The notes under the pieces are model-generated. The model ran no database searches. It was not told where the DNA came from and worked only from the letters and a program-made list of their open reading frames with translations. A DNA stretch of 64,000 bases, from positions 160,171,580 through 160,235,579 of the forward strand of contig NC_080572.1 in the NCBI RefSeq assembly GCF_030247185.1. The letters run 5' to 3'. Positions 46,972-59,304 of this stretch are shown here, piece after piece. A program made the translations under genes and the position numbers. The number at the start of each line of letters is the position of its first letter. The stretch's first letter is position 1. The stretch comes from Malaya genurostris. Its lineage: Eukaryota > Arthropoda > Insecta > Diptera > Culicidae.

Positions 46972-47870
46972 GTTTTAGGGTGACGTTGAATAATGGTCGT
47001 ACGTGAAATTCACAACATATTGGTGTTTCTGATATAAGCCCATTTCAAAATTTTCAACGCTGACGCATATCTACGGGTTTATGTATTCTCTATACGGATC
47101 TACTTTTTAGAACTTATGTACTTTACTTTATTTCTTTAGAAAACTACAAAAAATTGAAATTTAATTTTACGAAAAAAATTTCCCACCGGTTCCCTAATCA
47201 TAAATCTACAATCTAATTGACACCATCGACATCGACTTTTTGATAAACTGCATTTATCCCGCAGAAATAAGTGGTACATGACGATCCATTTTCTTACGAA
47301 GCGTACATTTGCAGTTAGAACCGAATCTAATGTTCATCGAGAAATAATATAAATCCATTTTCAAACCAAAATTACTAGTGAATTGCAATGCAGTGAACAA
47401 TCACACAAGCAAACACATGTTTGGCAGCGCCGCACTGCACACCGACCAGATGACTATCATTTTCAACTATTTTTAATGCCTATATTATGTTACATAATAC
47501 TATATCAATTTCTAACTATTTTATCAGGTTACATGATTATTTTTTTAAACAATAATAGCAGCTAAAGGCTTACGCTAGTTTATTGTGTTTAACCACGTTT
47601 AATTTAAAAGGAGTATTTACACTTTGAACTGAATCCATTTGCAAGCCACCGTTTCGCTTGTAAATGTCGATTCCAGTAACCACACGACTAACCAATCCAT
47701 TTTCGAGCGTACAATGACATATTAAATTCCATCAGCCTTGTCCTATGGTGTTCTTTGCATGTATCTATCAATGACAATGACTCTGTACGATAAGAATCAG
47801 CTGCGAAGTCTGTTGAAACAGAAAGGCCAAATTCCACAAAAGGAATGTAAGGCCAGGACTTTGCTTTTTT
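46972..47870. other. No recognisable gene
   Basis: Unassigned AT-rich sequence between the Tc1-type element and the reverse transcriptase relic. Confidence 0.4.
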
Positions 47871-49466
47871 ACTACGTGACAGACCCAACCAATCGCAGTC
47901 GTAAAACTTTTGCTAGACGTACGATAGGTGGTCCTCCAAGCAGATATTCGTGGTTTATACGCCGTCATCCTCTATAGATGGTCCACAGCACCTTTCTGTC
48001 TAAAACACTAATGGCGCGTTGATCCTCTGCACGGAAAGATCGAAATTAGCATTTTGGCGAAAAAATTAGTTTATTTTCTGATTTTAGTTAGTTATTTTTT
48101 GAGACAACTAAAAAAATCTTACTTTTGCTAATTTAGATTTTTTAATTCTAATTTTCTTAATAATAATAAAATATTTGTTGAAATGGCTATTTTTTTTAGT
48201 TGAATTCACCAATTAAACGTGCTGTCATTTCTTAGCTAAGGCACGCTTCATATCCATTCAACTAATTTTTTAGTTGAATTAGAGAAATAAAACGTTGTTT
48301 TCAACCAACATAAATGGTTGAATTGGTTTTTGCAATTAGCAGCTATATGGCGCTCGTTAACACCGTAATGACTACTAGCCACTAGATGGCACACTACTAC
48401 CGAAAAAAATTTCAGTCGCGGTTATCTTTTCAATATTTGCAGGTATAAATACGATGTTGTATTGGAGAAAAAGACATAAGCGAAACATAAACTTCTTTTT
48501 GAAAATTTTACTTCTAAATCGCTGTTTTCTTCATTCGACTTCGCGAAATCGACTCTCTCACTGAAAACTTTGAGCACTCGGAAAACAAAAACCGAATACA
48601 AGTAGTACACCGGACGGCGTAGCCCGGAATGAGAAGATACAAAAAAAACATCATTTGACGTGTACAATTAGAGTGCAACATTCGAAACTCACTTCACTGT
48701 TTCGCGTAAAAACATTATTACCCACAATCGCTTTAACTGCGCACAAATTCTGAATAAATACACTTTCCACTAACAGTTTACGTCATTTTTACATATCGGT
48801 TTAGAAAATTATATAGGGATATATCGTAACACATGCGAAAAACATCTAAACAATTTGCGAGCAGTTTCAACAAGACTGTCCCTTTTAGCTTTTTAATGGA
48901 TTGTTTTGCTTTGACATTGCTGTCCTTCAGTAATGACGGTGATAGATAAATAGAATCAAAGTTTCTGAATTTAATAACGAAATTAGTTGTCAATGAGAAT
49001 TTCGTGTTGGATTGAAATATTGCTGGTTTGTGTCCAGAATATTCGCCAACTAAACACTTTCTCTAAAAATAAGAGTTTTTTTCAGCACAGTAAATTCTAA
49101 ATTTTAACTAATTTTATAGTTATTTTGGAAATTTTGTTGTTAAAATCAACTAATTCAAAAACAGTAATACGAATTAGGCGCAGAGCTAATTTCGGTCGTT
49201 CCGTGTGCCAACATAGTCCAGATCTCGTGGCCATAGAGACCAACCGGTCTAATGAGCGTTTAGTATATGGTCGATTTCGTGTGGTGGCGTACTTTTATCG
49301 ATCGAAGGGTTTTTCTGAGTCGTAAGTACGCACGATTTGCTTCTAGAATTTCTTTTCTAGTATCATCATAAGCGGTTATCACCCAAGTTACCATATGTCT
49401 TACCAAACTTGACACAGGCACTTCTTGCTCCTCAGAGAGTGTCATAAGAGTATTTTTCAATGGAAG
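47871..49466 (-). pseudogene. Non-LTR reverse transcriptase C-terminal relic, split by CACGG copy 3
   Basis: On the minus strand, 49466-49206 encodes ...E-I-L-E-A-N-R-A-Y-L-R-L-R-K-T-L ... T-L-I-R-P-V-G-L-Y-G-H-E-I-W-T-M-L-A. After the transposon, 48029 downward continues E-D-Q-R-A-I-S-V-L-D-R-K-V-L-W-T-I, then a stop near 47968, then a segment ending R-L-R-L-V-G-S-V. These are the thumb and connection motifs of RTE- or R4-like non-LTR reverse transcriptases (Y-G-x-E-x-W and L-R-W-x-G-H-V counterparts). Removal of the transposon and one TG joins A and E codons in frame. Palm motifs are not present, so this is an old fragment. Confidence 0.75.
48030..49205 (-). mobile_element. CACGG-family DNA transposon, copy 3 (inverted)
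   Basis: 1176 bp, the reverse complement of copies 1 and 2 with very few differences, flanked by TG (48028-48029 and 49206-49207). It sits in a reverse transcriptase relic whose reading frame closes exactly on removal of element plus one TG. That fixes both the element ends and the 2 bp duplication. Confidence 0.95.
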
Positions 49467-49620
49467 GGAGTGTCTTTAGCAAGGGGATATAAGATAAAAC
49501 TAAGAAAATTTGGTAAAAATCATTTAACAATAAGTGTGGATGATAGATTTAAAACTATTAATATTTTCTTAGTTAAAAACGTGATTAATCCACCTAGCAG
49601 TGAGATGATACCTTTTTTTT

Positions 49621-49843
49621 CCGCGGACCCTCACGGACCGAAGAATGCGGCCAACATAGAAAATTACCATCGCCATCTGGAATCATCTCATCCTAAACTC
49701 AATTCACCGGCCACTACCGATCGCCGGATACTATATTACATAATGATACTACTCTAGTTTTAAGTTAGACGATAATTAAGATTAGTAAATACCCTTGGCA
49801 TCTTAGAGCTTAAGCAGTGTGCCTTAATATTATATTATATTAT
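49621..49843 (+). mobile_element. 223 bp truncated retroinsertion with TATTA-rich tail
   Basis: Flanked by a 15 bp duplication, TGATACCTTTTTTTT (49606-49620 and 49844-49858). It starts CCGCGGACCCTCACGG and ends in a TAATATTATATTATATTAT tail. Unique 3' sequence, simple tail and a ~15 bp duplication indicate target-primed reverse transcription of a 5'-truncated non-LTR element or a SINE. The parent family cannot be named from the sequence. Confidence 0.85.
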
Positions 49844-51492
49844 TGATACCTTTTTTTTATCAGTCCGCATGTGTTGTTTGCATGGATATTCTTCGGTGTT
49901 TTTGTTCTCATGACATTATTTTAATTATCGTCGTTTTGAACGGCAAATAGAGATTTTAATCACTCATTACCTTGTAATACCGAAACTGCAAATCGTTTCG
50001 AATTTCAATCTTAACGTGTGACAATCGATTGAACATTCCATGAGATGTCGAAGTAAGTTCCACTTTAGAGTTTTTCGTCATCATTTATGGTACTTCCAGA
50101 GCCGGTATTCAGGAACTAGCATAACCCAAAATGATTCGAATGGCCTTAAATCAATACGCCAAACAATTTACATCTTCTATATCGGTATGAATTTTAAAAA
50201 CTCATCATCTGTAATTCCAGAATGGGATAAAATTCACCAATTTTCAATGGGACCTTGAGTCCGGATTTGTGTTTTGTATGGGACCTGAATTATTGTTTTT
50301 GAAGTTCAATTTGGCGAAAATGATCGAGAAATTTTGAGAAAATTATTGAGCTTTGAGAAATGATTCGATACTGGAACCGGAATTCTTAAATCGGTGTAGC
50401 CGAAATCAGTTAAATTCACCTGAGGAGTGTGTAGACATCTTTGAGAAATTGTAGTGCGAATTAAAATTTGGGGGTACATTCCGAATCCAAAAACGAATAC
50501 CACTTAAACTGAAATAAATTTATTTGGTAATCGACTATCCAAATCTGCCAACCCGATAAACCTGATTAATTTATGTGAAATGGACATTTTTATACTAATC
50601 ACCCTGTATCTCCTAGAACAGAAGTTGGATCTGACTAAAAAGTAAGATGTTTTATAGGATTTTAAGACCTCTCATTTGAATCATAGATGTTTCTTATATT
50701 TCATTTGAATCTTAGATCGGTTCAGCCATTTATGAGAAAAATGATTTCATTATTTTAATTTCGTTTCACATATCATCCTGTGGTTCCGCAATCAGAAGTT
50801 GGATCCAAACGCAATTCAGTAACCTTGTTTGGGAAGACGGTTTAGCCATCTCCGAGAAAATTAAGTGAAATTTTTTGTGTTATGTTTTTTTAGCATTTAT
50901 TGCTGTAATTAGTTTAAAACAATATAATTATGGAATTGCTTTCAACTCGAAAATTCTGCCATCATCTGGTTTACATACTCGAACGATTATGTTGCCAAGA
51001 ACGAACCGTGCTAAAATCGGTCCGAGGCAAATTGTCATGAAAAAGGATGCTGTACACAGTCTTTTTGGTACTTAGAAACAAATGTATGTAACAGTATAAA
51101 AAATCATGTTTCACGTTGCTCCCAAGTATTGCTTTGTCATACAGCGCTCAAAACTCCTACTGCTGGAATAGGGGGAAAAATACAAAAAATACGCTTATAC
51201 AAAAATGTCGATATCTCCGTTGAAAATGGACGGATTTTAACAATCTATGGCTTGTTGAATAACTATTACCGTGTGGAATCTAAGTATAGAAACATATTCT
51301 GTTTTCAAGGTCAAATGTGACAGATACTGTCAAAAAACTGAAAATTTTGACACAAAACTTCGTATAACTCAAAAAGTAAACATCCAATCTCAAAACCAAT
51401 CAATAGCGTTCTGGGTGACGGGGAGACCTTTCATTTGCGACTAGTTTGATCAAAATCGGTCCAGCCATCTCTGAAATCTCGACCTCTTAGTT

Positions 51493-51540
51493 GACACACA
51501 CATACACACACACACATACACACACACACACACACACACG
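51493..51540. repeat. (CA)n microsatellite
   Basis: About 48 bp of mostly CA with occasional TA. It occupies the same internal place in the repeat as the CA tracts at 57254-57272 and 62963-63008, so it is inherited with the element. Confidence 0.9.
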
Positions 51541-51805
51541 GACATTTGTTCAGTTCGTCGAGCTGAATCGATTGGTATATGACATTCGGCCCTCCGGGCC
51601 TCGGAAAATTTTTCTAAAGTTTGAGCGAATTCTATACCTATTTTTTATATATAAAAAAAAGGTAAAAAACAAACAATTATTTGTTTGCTGTGGAGATTTC
51701 TGAGAAGTTTGGTTTAAAGTTAGAACAGATTAAACAATAAGGTGGAAAAAACTCTGTTGAAAAGATTTTTTGTTTGATAGTAATTTCTCTTAAAAATATT
51801 ATAGG

Positions 51806-51877
51806 TTGCCGCTTGTTCTAACTATGTGCATATAACCTTTGTATGAGTTGTGTCTGTGAATGCTCCACACAAGGGTT
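51806..51877 (-). repeat. Short dispersed repeat, inverted partner of 7224-7307
   Basis: The reverse complement matches 7224-7307 except for a ~12 base gap and a few substitutions. Flanks differ. Confidence 0.55.
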
Positions 51878-52283
51878 CACACAGCGCCGATCATTGCAAA
51901 ACTGTATCTATTTTAGTAAGGGCCCTGAAATACTCATCAAGCTGCTCGAGCTATTCTTTTCCAAATTATCGGCAATCTCCAACACTGCATGTGACGATGG
52001 CCCTTACTATGACAATCTTTTTTGCAGCAAGGAAAAACTAAACTTTAACGATAAATTGCGCTTTTGCTGAATATGCGTGCCCCACGCTTCTCTTATGCGA
52101 ACCGTACACCAGAGTCCTTCAGAGCTCTGCTCTAGTAATTTAGTGTGATCTAATGCTAGAGTTAAACACTCGCTCTCATGATGCGTGAACACTTTATATA
52201 ACAGTGGTGTATGTATGAAAGAGAAGAGCTCTCGTTGATGTTGTCAGTGCGAAATTATACTTGCTCTTCGTCACACAGAGGAG

Positions 52284-52457
52284 ATGGACATCTCTGGTCA
52301 ACAAGCTTTGAAACCTCTCTTGCAACGTTTAAATAAGTTAGATTCAGCACTGCCTACAGACCCAAGAAGTTTATTGAGTACTCCCCGGAAAAAGCCGTCC
52401 ATTATTATCATGGTATGTGGAAAATACTGGCACAAAAGATTAAGTAAAATTATATAA
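52284..52457 (+). CDS. Possible small ORF or exon, unidentified
   Basis: A 57-codon frame starting M-D-I-S-G-Q-Q-A-L-K-P-L-L and containing L-P-T-D-P-R-S-L-L-S-T-P-R-K-K-P and G-K-Y-W-H. The regular composition and the P-T-D-P-R / S-T-P-R-K phrase look protein-like rather than random. There is a donor-like ATG-GTATGT at 52410-52418 and an acceptor-like TTTCCAG at 52497-52503, so it could be a first exon. The family is not recognised, and a mobile-element origin is possible. Confidence 0.3.
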   Translation: MDISGQQALKPLLQRLNKLDSALPTDPRSLLSTPRKKPSIIIMVCGKYWHKRLSKII

Positions 52458-54377
52458 TATGAGATTAACTTTGAGCCGCTAAAATGATATATTTCATTTC
52501 CAGAAACTTATCTTCTCTAAGGTTTTGCTGAAATGAGCAAATCGCTGATGATATAAAATAAAATAAACATTGCTGGGCTTCCATTATTTAATAACGGTAA
52601 CCATCAAGTTTGGCCAATATTCACAAAATACCTGAAATTGATCCCATGCTTATTGGGATTTTCCATGGTTATTCAGAACCAAAGAAGGCAGAAGTTTATT
52701 TGGCAACACTTGTTTGTTTCCTATTATTCTATTGTTTTGCTTACTCCATGACACATCACGTAAAAAATTACGGTCATCAAAATAGTCGATTAATTGCAAG
52801 AATACGGTTTGGCCAGTACCAGTGAAATAGTGGAGAACATGTCAGCAGCTTTTTGTGCAGAATTTTTTATCTTCTTTTTCGTCAATTTCACCTGTGTTAG
52901 AAGAGAAGTATTTCTTATAAGCCAATAAAAAAAGATCAGTGGCTCCAGCAAGTGTAATGAACTATTTGCATAAATCATTGTATGTTTGAAAATCAATTCG
53001 CTTGATTTTACATCGATGGGCAACAAGTAAATTTTCATTGACACAAATTATTGGTATTTTTTTTGCTTTCTCTAATCATCGATATCCAGCGGATATTACT
53101 GGATGGTAACACATATCTCCTCCTACTTATATGGAAAGCCTTGTTCCCAACCTTTCCTTACAACCCATGAAGAGGGTAACACGCGGAGAAAGTATACTTC
53201 TCCACCAAAACTGCAACGTACAATCGAATAGTTGTTCTGAGATATCCTATACGATAAGTATTATGCGGAATGTTAATCGTTCAGTATGGCGATTTAGTAA
53301 TTTAATTAGTATTTAATTAGTTTAACTTAGCTTAGCTTAGTTGACCGCCCGTAAGTTTCCCGTGATTGATCAGAAACCAGTTGAAATTGCATATTGAACC
53401 AAATGCATGATACTTGGGGAGTCGTAGATCATGCTCAACGTGCAACCTAAACTGATTTAGAACATGGACTGATCAATAGCGTAGATGGCCACGCCCATGC
53501 AGGTAAATATGGGAAGGGAATGAAAGTTAGTTCAACAATTGTTGCTACTAGTAACCGAGGAATTCTCTGCATCACCACAAGTGTCACAAGAAAGGAGTGG
53601 TGTTAGTGGGGTGAGGAAATAATCAGGATTTATCTTCGTACTTATTACTTATAATATTATCATGTGTTTATTACTCTGGGTAGCCGGCTACCGAGAATAC
53701 GTTGCAATTTTATCGTGTTTTGTATTAATATGTACTTCCTACTACAATATGAAATTTCTTCCGAAACTCGTAAAACTTCGGACAGCCGGCTGTCGGTAGG
53801 TTCGCTATCAATTCATATATTCAATTCATTGTGTTCTGTTATTTTTGTAATATACATTTTTGTAATAATGGCTTGATCGTCTTCAATCGAACAATAACGC
53901 CTTATGCGATACGAAGAAATGTCGATATCTACTCTAATAAAAAAAAAAAACAAATGGATCCTCCTCGCAGTCTAAACTACATTTACATAGGTCCTTGTTA
54001 AGCACGGTCGCAAAAAATATCTGCACGGTAATAAACTTCACGCACGCATCTTAAACTTAGCGATTAACCCGAAGACAAATAGATCAAATCGACCGAGTTT
54101 AGTCTAGTTTAGATTTTTAGTAAGGAGAAATATAACAAGATCTCACCAGCACCTGCTTCTCCGATTCGCACTGCTGTAAACATCGCGAGATGACACACCA
54201 CTACTGAAAAAAATATAATAAAATTATAAAATAAACACTCGCGGATGAGTTGCTACAGACAAATTTTTGATTTTCAGTTTGAATTACACGATTTACTTGT
54301 AAATTGTCACACATTCCACCTAAATCTGATAACATAAATCTGATAACACCGACAATGACATGCAGATGGCGCTTCGA
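52458..54377. other. No recognisable gene
   Basis: AT-rich. Contains two GTAGCCGGCTAC-like palindromes (about 53681 and 53790) about 110 bp apart, which also occur near 30925 and 56330. Nothing else is supported. Confidence 0.4.
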
Positions 54378-54453
54378 TCGGTTGACGTCGTTTAATTTTG
54401 GGCGGTAAATTCGCATCGGTTGACAGCGTTTAATTTTGGGCGACAAATTCGCC
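54378..54453. repeat. 38 bp tandem duplication
   Basis: Two copies of TCGGTTGACGTCGTTTAATT plus 18 further bases, starting at 54378 and 54416, with four differences. Confidence 0.85.
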
Positions 54454-56540
54454 GTTTCCGTCGCTTGAGCATTTTCTAGTTTCGCGAATCAGCAATATTC
54501 AATAAATAACACTTTTCACACACACACACACACACTTGTCACAACGGCTCTATAACTCAAAATAACTGTTTCGATCAATCACTTCACTATAAGTTGTTTA
54601 ATACACATTGCAATCAGACTTTTTCTAGAGCAACACCAGATCCTGTCAGCTTTAGGGGCTGGGGTCCACTAGGAGATTGATAGTACCTATTAGCTCTCTC
54701 TGGACAGTACCAGCCTAGATGCCGTGTGGAATCCGACGGAAAAAAGGCGGGTGGGTAATGTCAGAGACATAACTGGATGTCGTGAATACGAAAACAACTG
54801 ACATGTTCCTTAACACTTCCGAATATCAATTAGTAGATCAATTGTATGAATTATGCAAGCATTCCCCTTTTCCACTTTTTTCGCAAAAACAAAGAAGGCT
54901 TCACTTGATCTCGATTACTGTGAATTTCACACAGCGAAAAGTGCACAAATCCAACCAAACTGTTCTAGATTTGCACTAAACTGAGGATATTTCTTTTCGA
55001 TTTGCGAACAACAAATCCTAATAGTTCCTTAGAAAACTTTTAGAGCTATTAGAACGGCTGATTTTGTGTAATGCTCTCCACCGTTGCTTTTTTACCAATG
55101 CAAATGACGCAGCTGTGACGTACACGCTCTTGTCGGAGGCGAAACTGGCTTTGCAAACCACACAAAATACATCTGCTCGCAGTGGCGATAGAATCCAATT
55201 TTTGTTGAGAGGCTTCTTTTTACCTGATTTCGTTTGTAGCTTTTTCACTAATAGGCGGTCCTAACGGCTATAAAAATAGCCGCATACAGAATTTTAATGT
55301 CGAATATTTCATTTCGGATTTGCATTTCATTGAAAGAAACTATCAGGATGCTGTGCGGGATTCATTCCTGCCTTTCAGAAGGACCAAATTGTGGAACTCA
55401 CTACGATATTAAACACTGTTCGGAACATTTTCACAAACGATTTGTTGTACAGCAGCAGATATTTTTTTCTCTTCCTCAGAACGCGTTCTGATTGGCTGGT
55501 GTTGACATGGGTCAAATGAGACAGGTTTTTCAATAGTGTACTATTGAAATACTTCAACGCTTTTTCTTTACACGCTTAAGTTGAAAAATTTCGATTCTAT
55601 TGGCAGTCGATTATATAAATCCTTTCACAGATCACTGAGCTATGAGCTTTATAAATACGAGAAAGGCAAAAGCGCCTTATGAATTATCCTCTTTGATACT
55701 CGTTTATACCAAACATTTCAGAAAAGTTTAATTTTGAATTATTTGAGATTATGTCACACAACTGAATATTATATCATAAAATTGTGATCATATTTCCGAT
55801 GGCATGTAGCATAAATTATGTTGATTCGTTAGATACAACAAGAGATATTCACGATTAAAAACTTATCACTCTCTCAGAGGGTAAATTCTGAAAAGGCACC
55901 CCATAGTAAAGAAGTCGTATTCACGACAAAAAATGAATCAAAAATAGATCCACTGGGTTCCTGCTTCCATGTCGTAAAAAAGCGACAATTGCAGGAGTTT
56001 CTTTTTTCTTTCAGTCATTACATATTTTCAATTTCTAACTGATTGAAATAATTCACTTCTGATTACTCTATTTTACTAAATTATCTCTTCATTCAACCTA
56101 TCAATTTCCGTCTTGCTTTGGAGAATAGTTTTATTTGGAATGTTTTCTTCTTCCATGTTATTGACTGTCTTTCAGTATTGTAAATTGAATGATAAAAATC
56201 AACTAATGCGCAAATCCATTGATATTACAAGTTAATAACAGAGATAACATATATCGGTATATTGAATTCATAGTATGAATACATTTGATATTAATATTTC
56301 AAACAATAAATTAATATTTTTCTCGGTAGCCGGCTGCCCAGATCAACCAATATAACCAATTAATAATTGTATTAAATAATTAAAATAATAAAGGATCAGG
56401 ACGCGCGTGAGGTCTGTTGACCTTTGTTTGGCGATTTAAAATGATTTTATAACAACTGCTTAGAATATGTCAATGCAATGAATCAACTGTTTTGTCTAAA
56501 TCCTATTCACTCGTTTATTTTGTAATTTCATTTATAAAAA
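54454..56540. other. No recognisable gene
   Basis: Contains a short CA tract (about 54515-54534) and a GC-richer block at 54625-54790 beginning GCAACACCAGATCCTGTCAG, which recurs at about 57897. This suggests the edge of a dispersed repeat. No coding region is supported; frames at 55018-55264 overlap on both strands and lack motifs. Confidence 0.4.
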
Positions 56541-57387
56541 CCTGTTTTAATCCACCTAGTGGTGTAATGATGCCTTTCTCATATCAATCATACTATCATA
56601 TATAATACTGTGGTATTCTTCAAAATAATTCTCTGCGATTCTTGAAAGAATAACCGAAATCGGTTTGTTTGACCGTCTACTGATAAAAACTATCAATTGG
56701 AAAAGATTTGAGGTCGATTTAGAATTTTTTTAAAGGTTTTTCCCCATTTTCAGTGATGGTATACAATGTTTTACACACTTTACCCTATATTTCCGGATCC
56801 GGAAGTCGGATCCGCATCAAATTCAGGAATTACGCATGGGACCACAGGACCTTTCATTTGAAACTAAGTTTGTGAAAATCGGTCGCGCCATCTATGAGAA
56901 AAGTTAGAACACATATTTTCTTGTTTTATGCACATTTTACCCCATAACTCCCGAACCAGAAGTCGGATCCAAATAATATTCAGGAATTTTATATGGGACC
57001 TCAAGACATTTCATTTGAACCTAAGTTTGTGAAAATCGGTTCAGCCACCTCTGAGAAAAAAGTTAATGCACTTATTTTAACAATTTTTTGCACATTTTAC
57101 CCCATAATTCCGGAACCGAAAGTCGGATCCAAATAATATTCAGGAATTTTGTATGGGACCACAAGACCTTTCATTTGAATCTGAGTTTGTGAAAATTGGT
57201 TCAGTCATCTCCGAGAAAAGTTAGTGCAAAAAAACGTTACATACAGACATACGCACATACACACACACACAGACATTTTGCGTACTCGACGAACTGAGTC
57301 GAATGGTATATGACACTCGGCCCTCCGGGCCTCGGTTCAAAAGTCGGTTTTCACAGTGATTGCATAACCTTTCTATATGAGAAAGGC
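56541..57387 (+). repeat. CCACCTAG repeat, subtype A, complete
   Basis: 847 bp between A5 runs, starting CCTGTTTTAATCCACCTAGT and ending TATATGAGAAAGGC. It has three monomers with period about 157-160 bases (the phrase GAAGTCGGATCC or its variants at 56802, 56959 and 57119). It then carries a CA tract and the module CGACGAACTGAGTCGAATGG with the GGCCCTCCGGGCC hairpin (about 57319-57331). The head contains TGCCTTTCTCATAT, repeated inverted at the tail, forming short subterminal inverted repeats. Non-coding. Confidence 0.85.
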
Positions 57388-58322
57388 AAAAATAGAGAAG
57401 TTTTTATTCTTTACGCGATAGTATTGCACATTTTTCTTCGGTTTCCTCGAATAAAAGCTGTGAATCAAAACTTCCCGGGACTTCAATATAGGATTTTGTT
57501 GAAATGTTCACTCGGGAAGTCAGTGAGTTTACTGGTGCATCCGAGCATCTTAAAACCGGAACATACTGAGCCGTGCGCGAATATTACCAATTCTGAAATT
57601 TTTACTAACAAATATCCTTCGCCCGTGACACTTGTGGAGTGCGCAGTAGTACATACGGCCTCTAGTAGTAACAACAACTGTTGGACCAACATCCCTTCCC
57701 ATTCCTTAGACGATCTACGTTCGGGCCTGGCCGGCGCCGGTACTGATCAATGAATTCTGGGATTACCAGAAGATGTACATTGAAGGATGATTTACCAGTC
57801 CCTGGTCGGATCATCTAAAAACTCCCTGTACAATTTCAACTAATCCCGATCAGTAACGGAATAACAACCACGAGTGGTCGCTCAAGCTCAAGCTCAAGCA
57901 ACACCAGATCCTGTCAGCTTGGAGCGAAATCAATCAAGCAACGCCATCGCACGGTATCACATTCAACAATTTAATGTCAATTGTATGGACGCAGTGCTAA
58001 ATAATGTGATTTCAAATTACTTCAATAGATTTATTTACTTACATAGCGCAAATAGCAGAATATGTACATATTTATTACAGAGCGGAGTGTATAGGCTACC
58101 GGAACACAAATCAGAGATGTCAGGTATTTTCATATAAAATCTGTATTACACGAATGGAAAATCTGTATTTATCTGTATTCACTATACAAACAAACTGTTA
58201 TGTTGTTATGTTGAGACCATCGGATTATCGTATCACAAGTTATCACCTTGCCGTTACCCTCTCCGTGTTTCTAAGGAGCTGGAGAGCATACTAGACACTC
58301 GGGCGTATCACATCACTCTATC
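57388..58322. other. Unassigned, partly repeat-like
   Basis: 57630-57930 is GC-richer and includes GGCCTGGCCGGCGCCGG and the GCAACACCAGATCCTGTCAG block shared with 54625. Both point to an unidentified dispersed element. The overlapping 147-codon frame (57310-57753) begins inside the upstream repeat and shows no domain. No gene is supported. Confidence 0.4.
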
Positions 58323-58327
58323 CATCG

Positions 58328-59304
58328 CACAGTGGTTCGAATCAATAAAAACGTGGATATAAATCAGTAGCTGCCAAACCGTTCTTTTAATGCATATAGT
58401 TGCTTTGAAGAAATTATTTACAAATATATACCGCGTAATTTGATCCTATCATTAATTGTTCATGGCCTACTTTGACAAAAAATGTAACCATAACTTTTTT
58501 TCTGAAGAGATAGAAATTTTTTTTCTTCTACAAAGTTCTAGAACTATTAAAAATAATTTACTTTGTCAAATATACCAAAAGTCTAGGTCGCACCGTTTCG
58601 GATATACAAAGCGTTTTTATGGAAACCCCCTTAAAATCAGTTTTTTATTTATAACTTGTTTCGAGTTAGTTTTTTATGCATACTTACTTTGGAATAATTG
58701 AAGAAAATAAAAAATACCATATTTTTGTTGAAGGTAGTGCATAGGTTTCTTGTTTCCTGGCAAAGTTGTACAACAGTTTACCTTTTTTTTACCTATCATA
58801 AAACCTTACACAGAAGCGAAATATGCAACTTTATGCAGCTGATTTTTACAAATTTTGTAGGAAAAGATGTGCCCAATATCATAAAAAAAATCTAAGTGGA
58901 ACTCGGTGGAACTTTTTTTTAGGTCTTTTCAAAGTTAGTTTTCATTACTGAATTATGGCAACCCCCTTAAAACTAGTTTTCTAGTCATAACTTGTTTCGA
59001 GTTATTTTTTTATGCATACTTCGTTTGGAATAATTGTAGAAAATATAAAATTTCATAATTTTGTGGAAGCTAATGCATAAGTTTATTCTTTTCTGGAAAA
59101 TGTATGCATAATTTTACTTCTTACCTAGAAAACCTTGCGCCGAGGCGAAATATGCAACTTAATGCAGCAAACTTTTATAATACTTATAGGAGAACATGTA
59201 CCTTATCAAATTTATTTTCCAATGAGAATTTCTTGAGTAATATTCGTGTGACTCATTTTCACTATGGCCATGCTGAAACCATGAATTGTTAAGAAACAGA
59301 GGGC
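58328..59304 (+). repeat. Left arm of the fold-back element (uninterrupted)
   Basis: Contains at least two diverged tandem units with a period of about 340 bases (starting near 58618 and 58959). Each has the phrases AACCCCCTTAAAA, ATAACTTGTTTCGAGTTA and GCGAAATATGCAACTT. Short frames in it recur in the right arm only because the DNA is the same. It serves as the empty-site reference for the interrupted right arm. Confidence 0.9.

Larger units (their letters stand above)
49580..51663 (+). repeat. CCACCTAG repeat, subtype B, nearly complete
   Basis: Starts CGTGATTAATCCACCTAGCA and ends TATAAAAAAAAGGT, with A5 before and after. It carries the full set of landmarks: the GATACC head, ~160 bp monomers, the GCGCTCAAAACTCCTACTG block, a CA tract, and the terminal CAGTTCGTCGAGCTGAATCG module with the GGCCCTCCGGGCC hairpin (51587-51599). 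It is interrupted near its start by a 223 bp retroinsertion (49621-49843). Non-coding; mechanism of spread unknown. Confidence 0.85.

Noticed and set aside
58456..59292. Short ORFs conserved in both arms of the fold-back element
   Set aside because: Arm identity explains them; the arms hold diverged tandem units and frames are not kept between the units.
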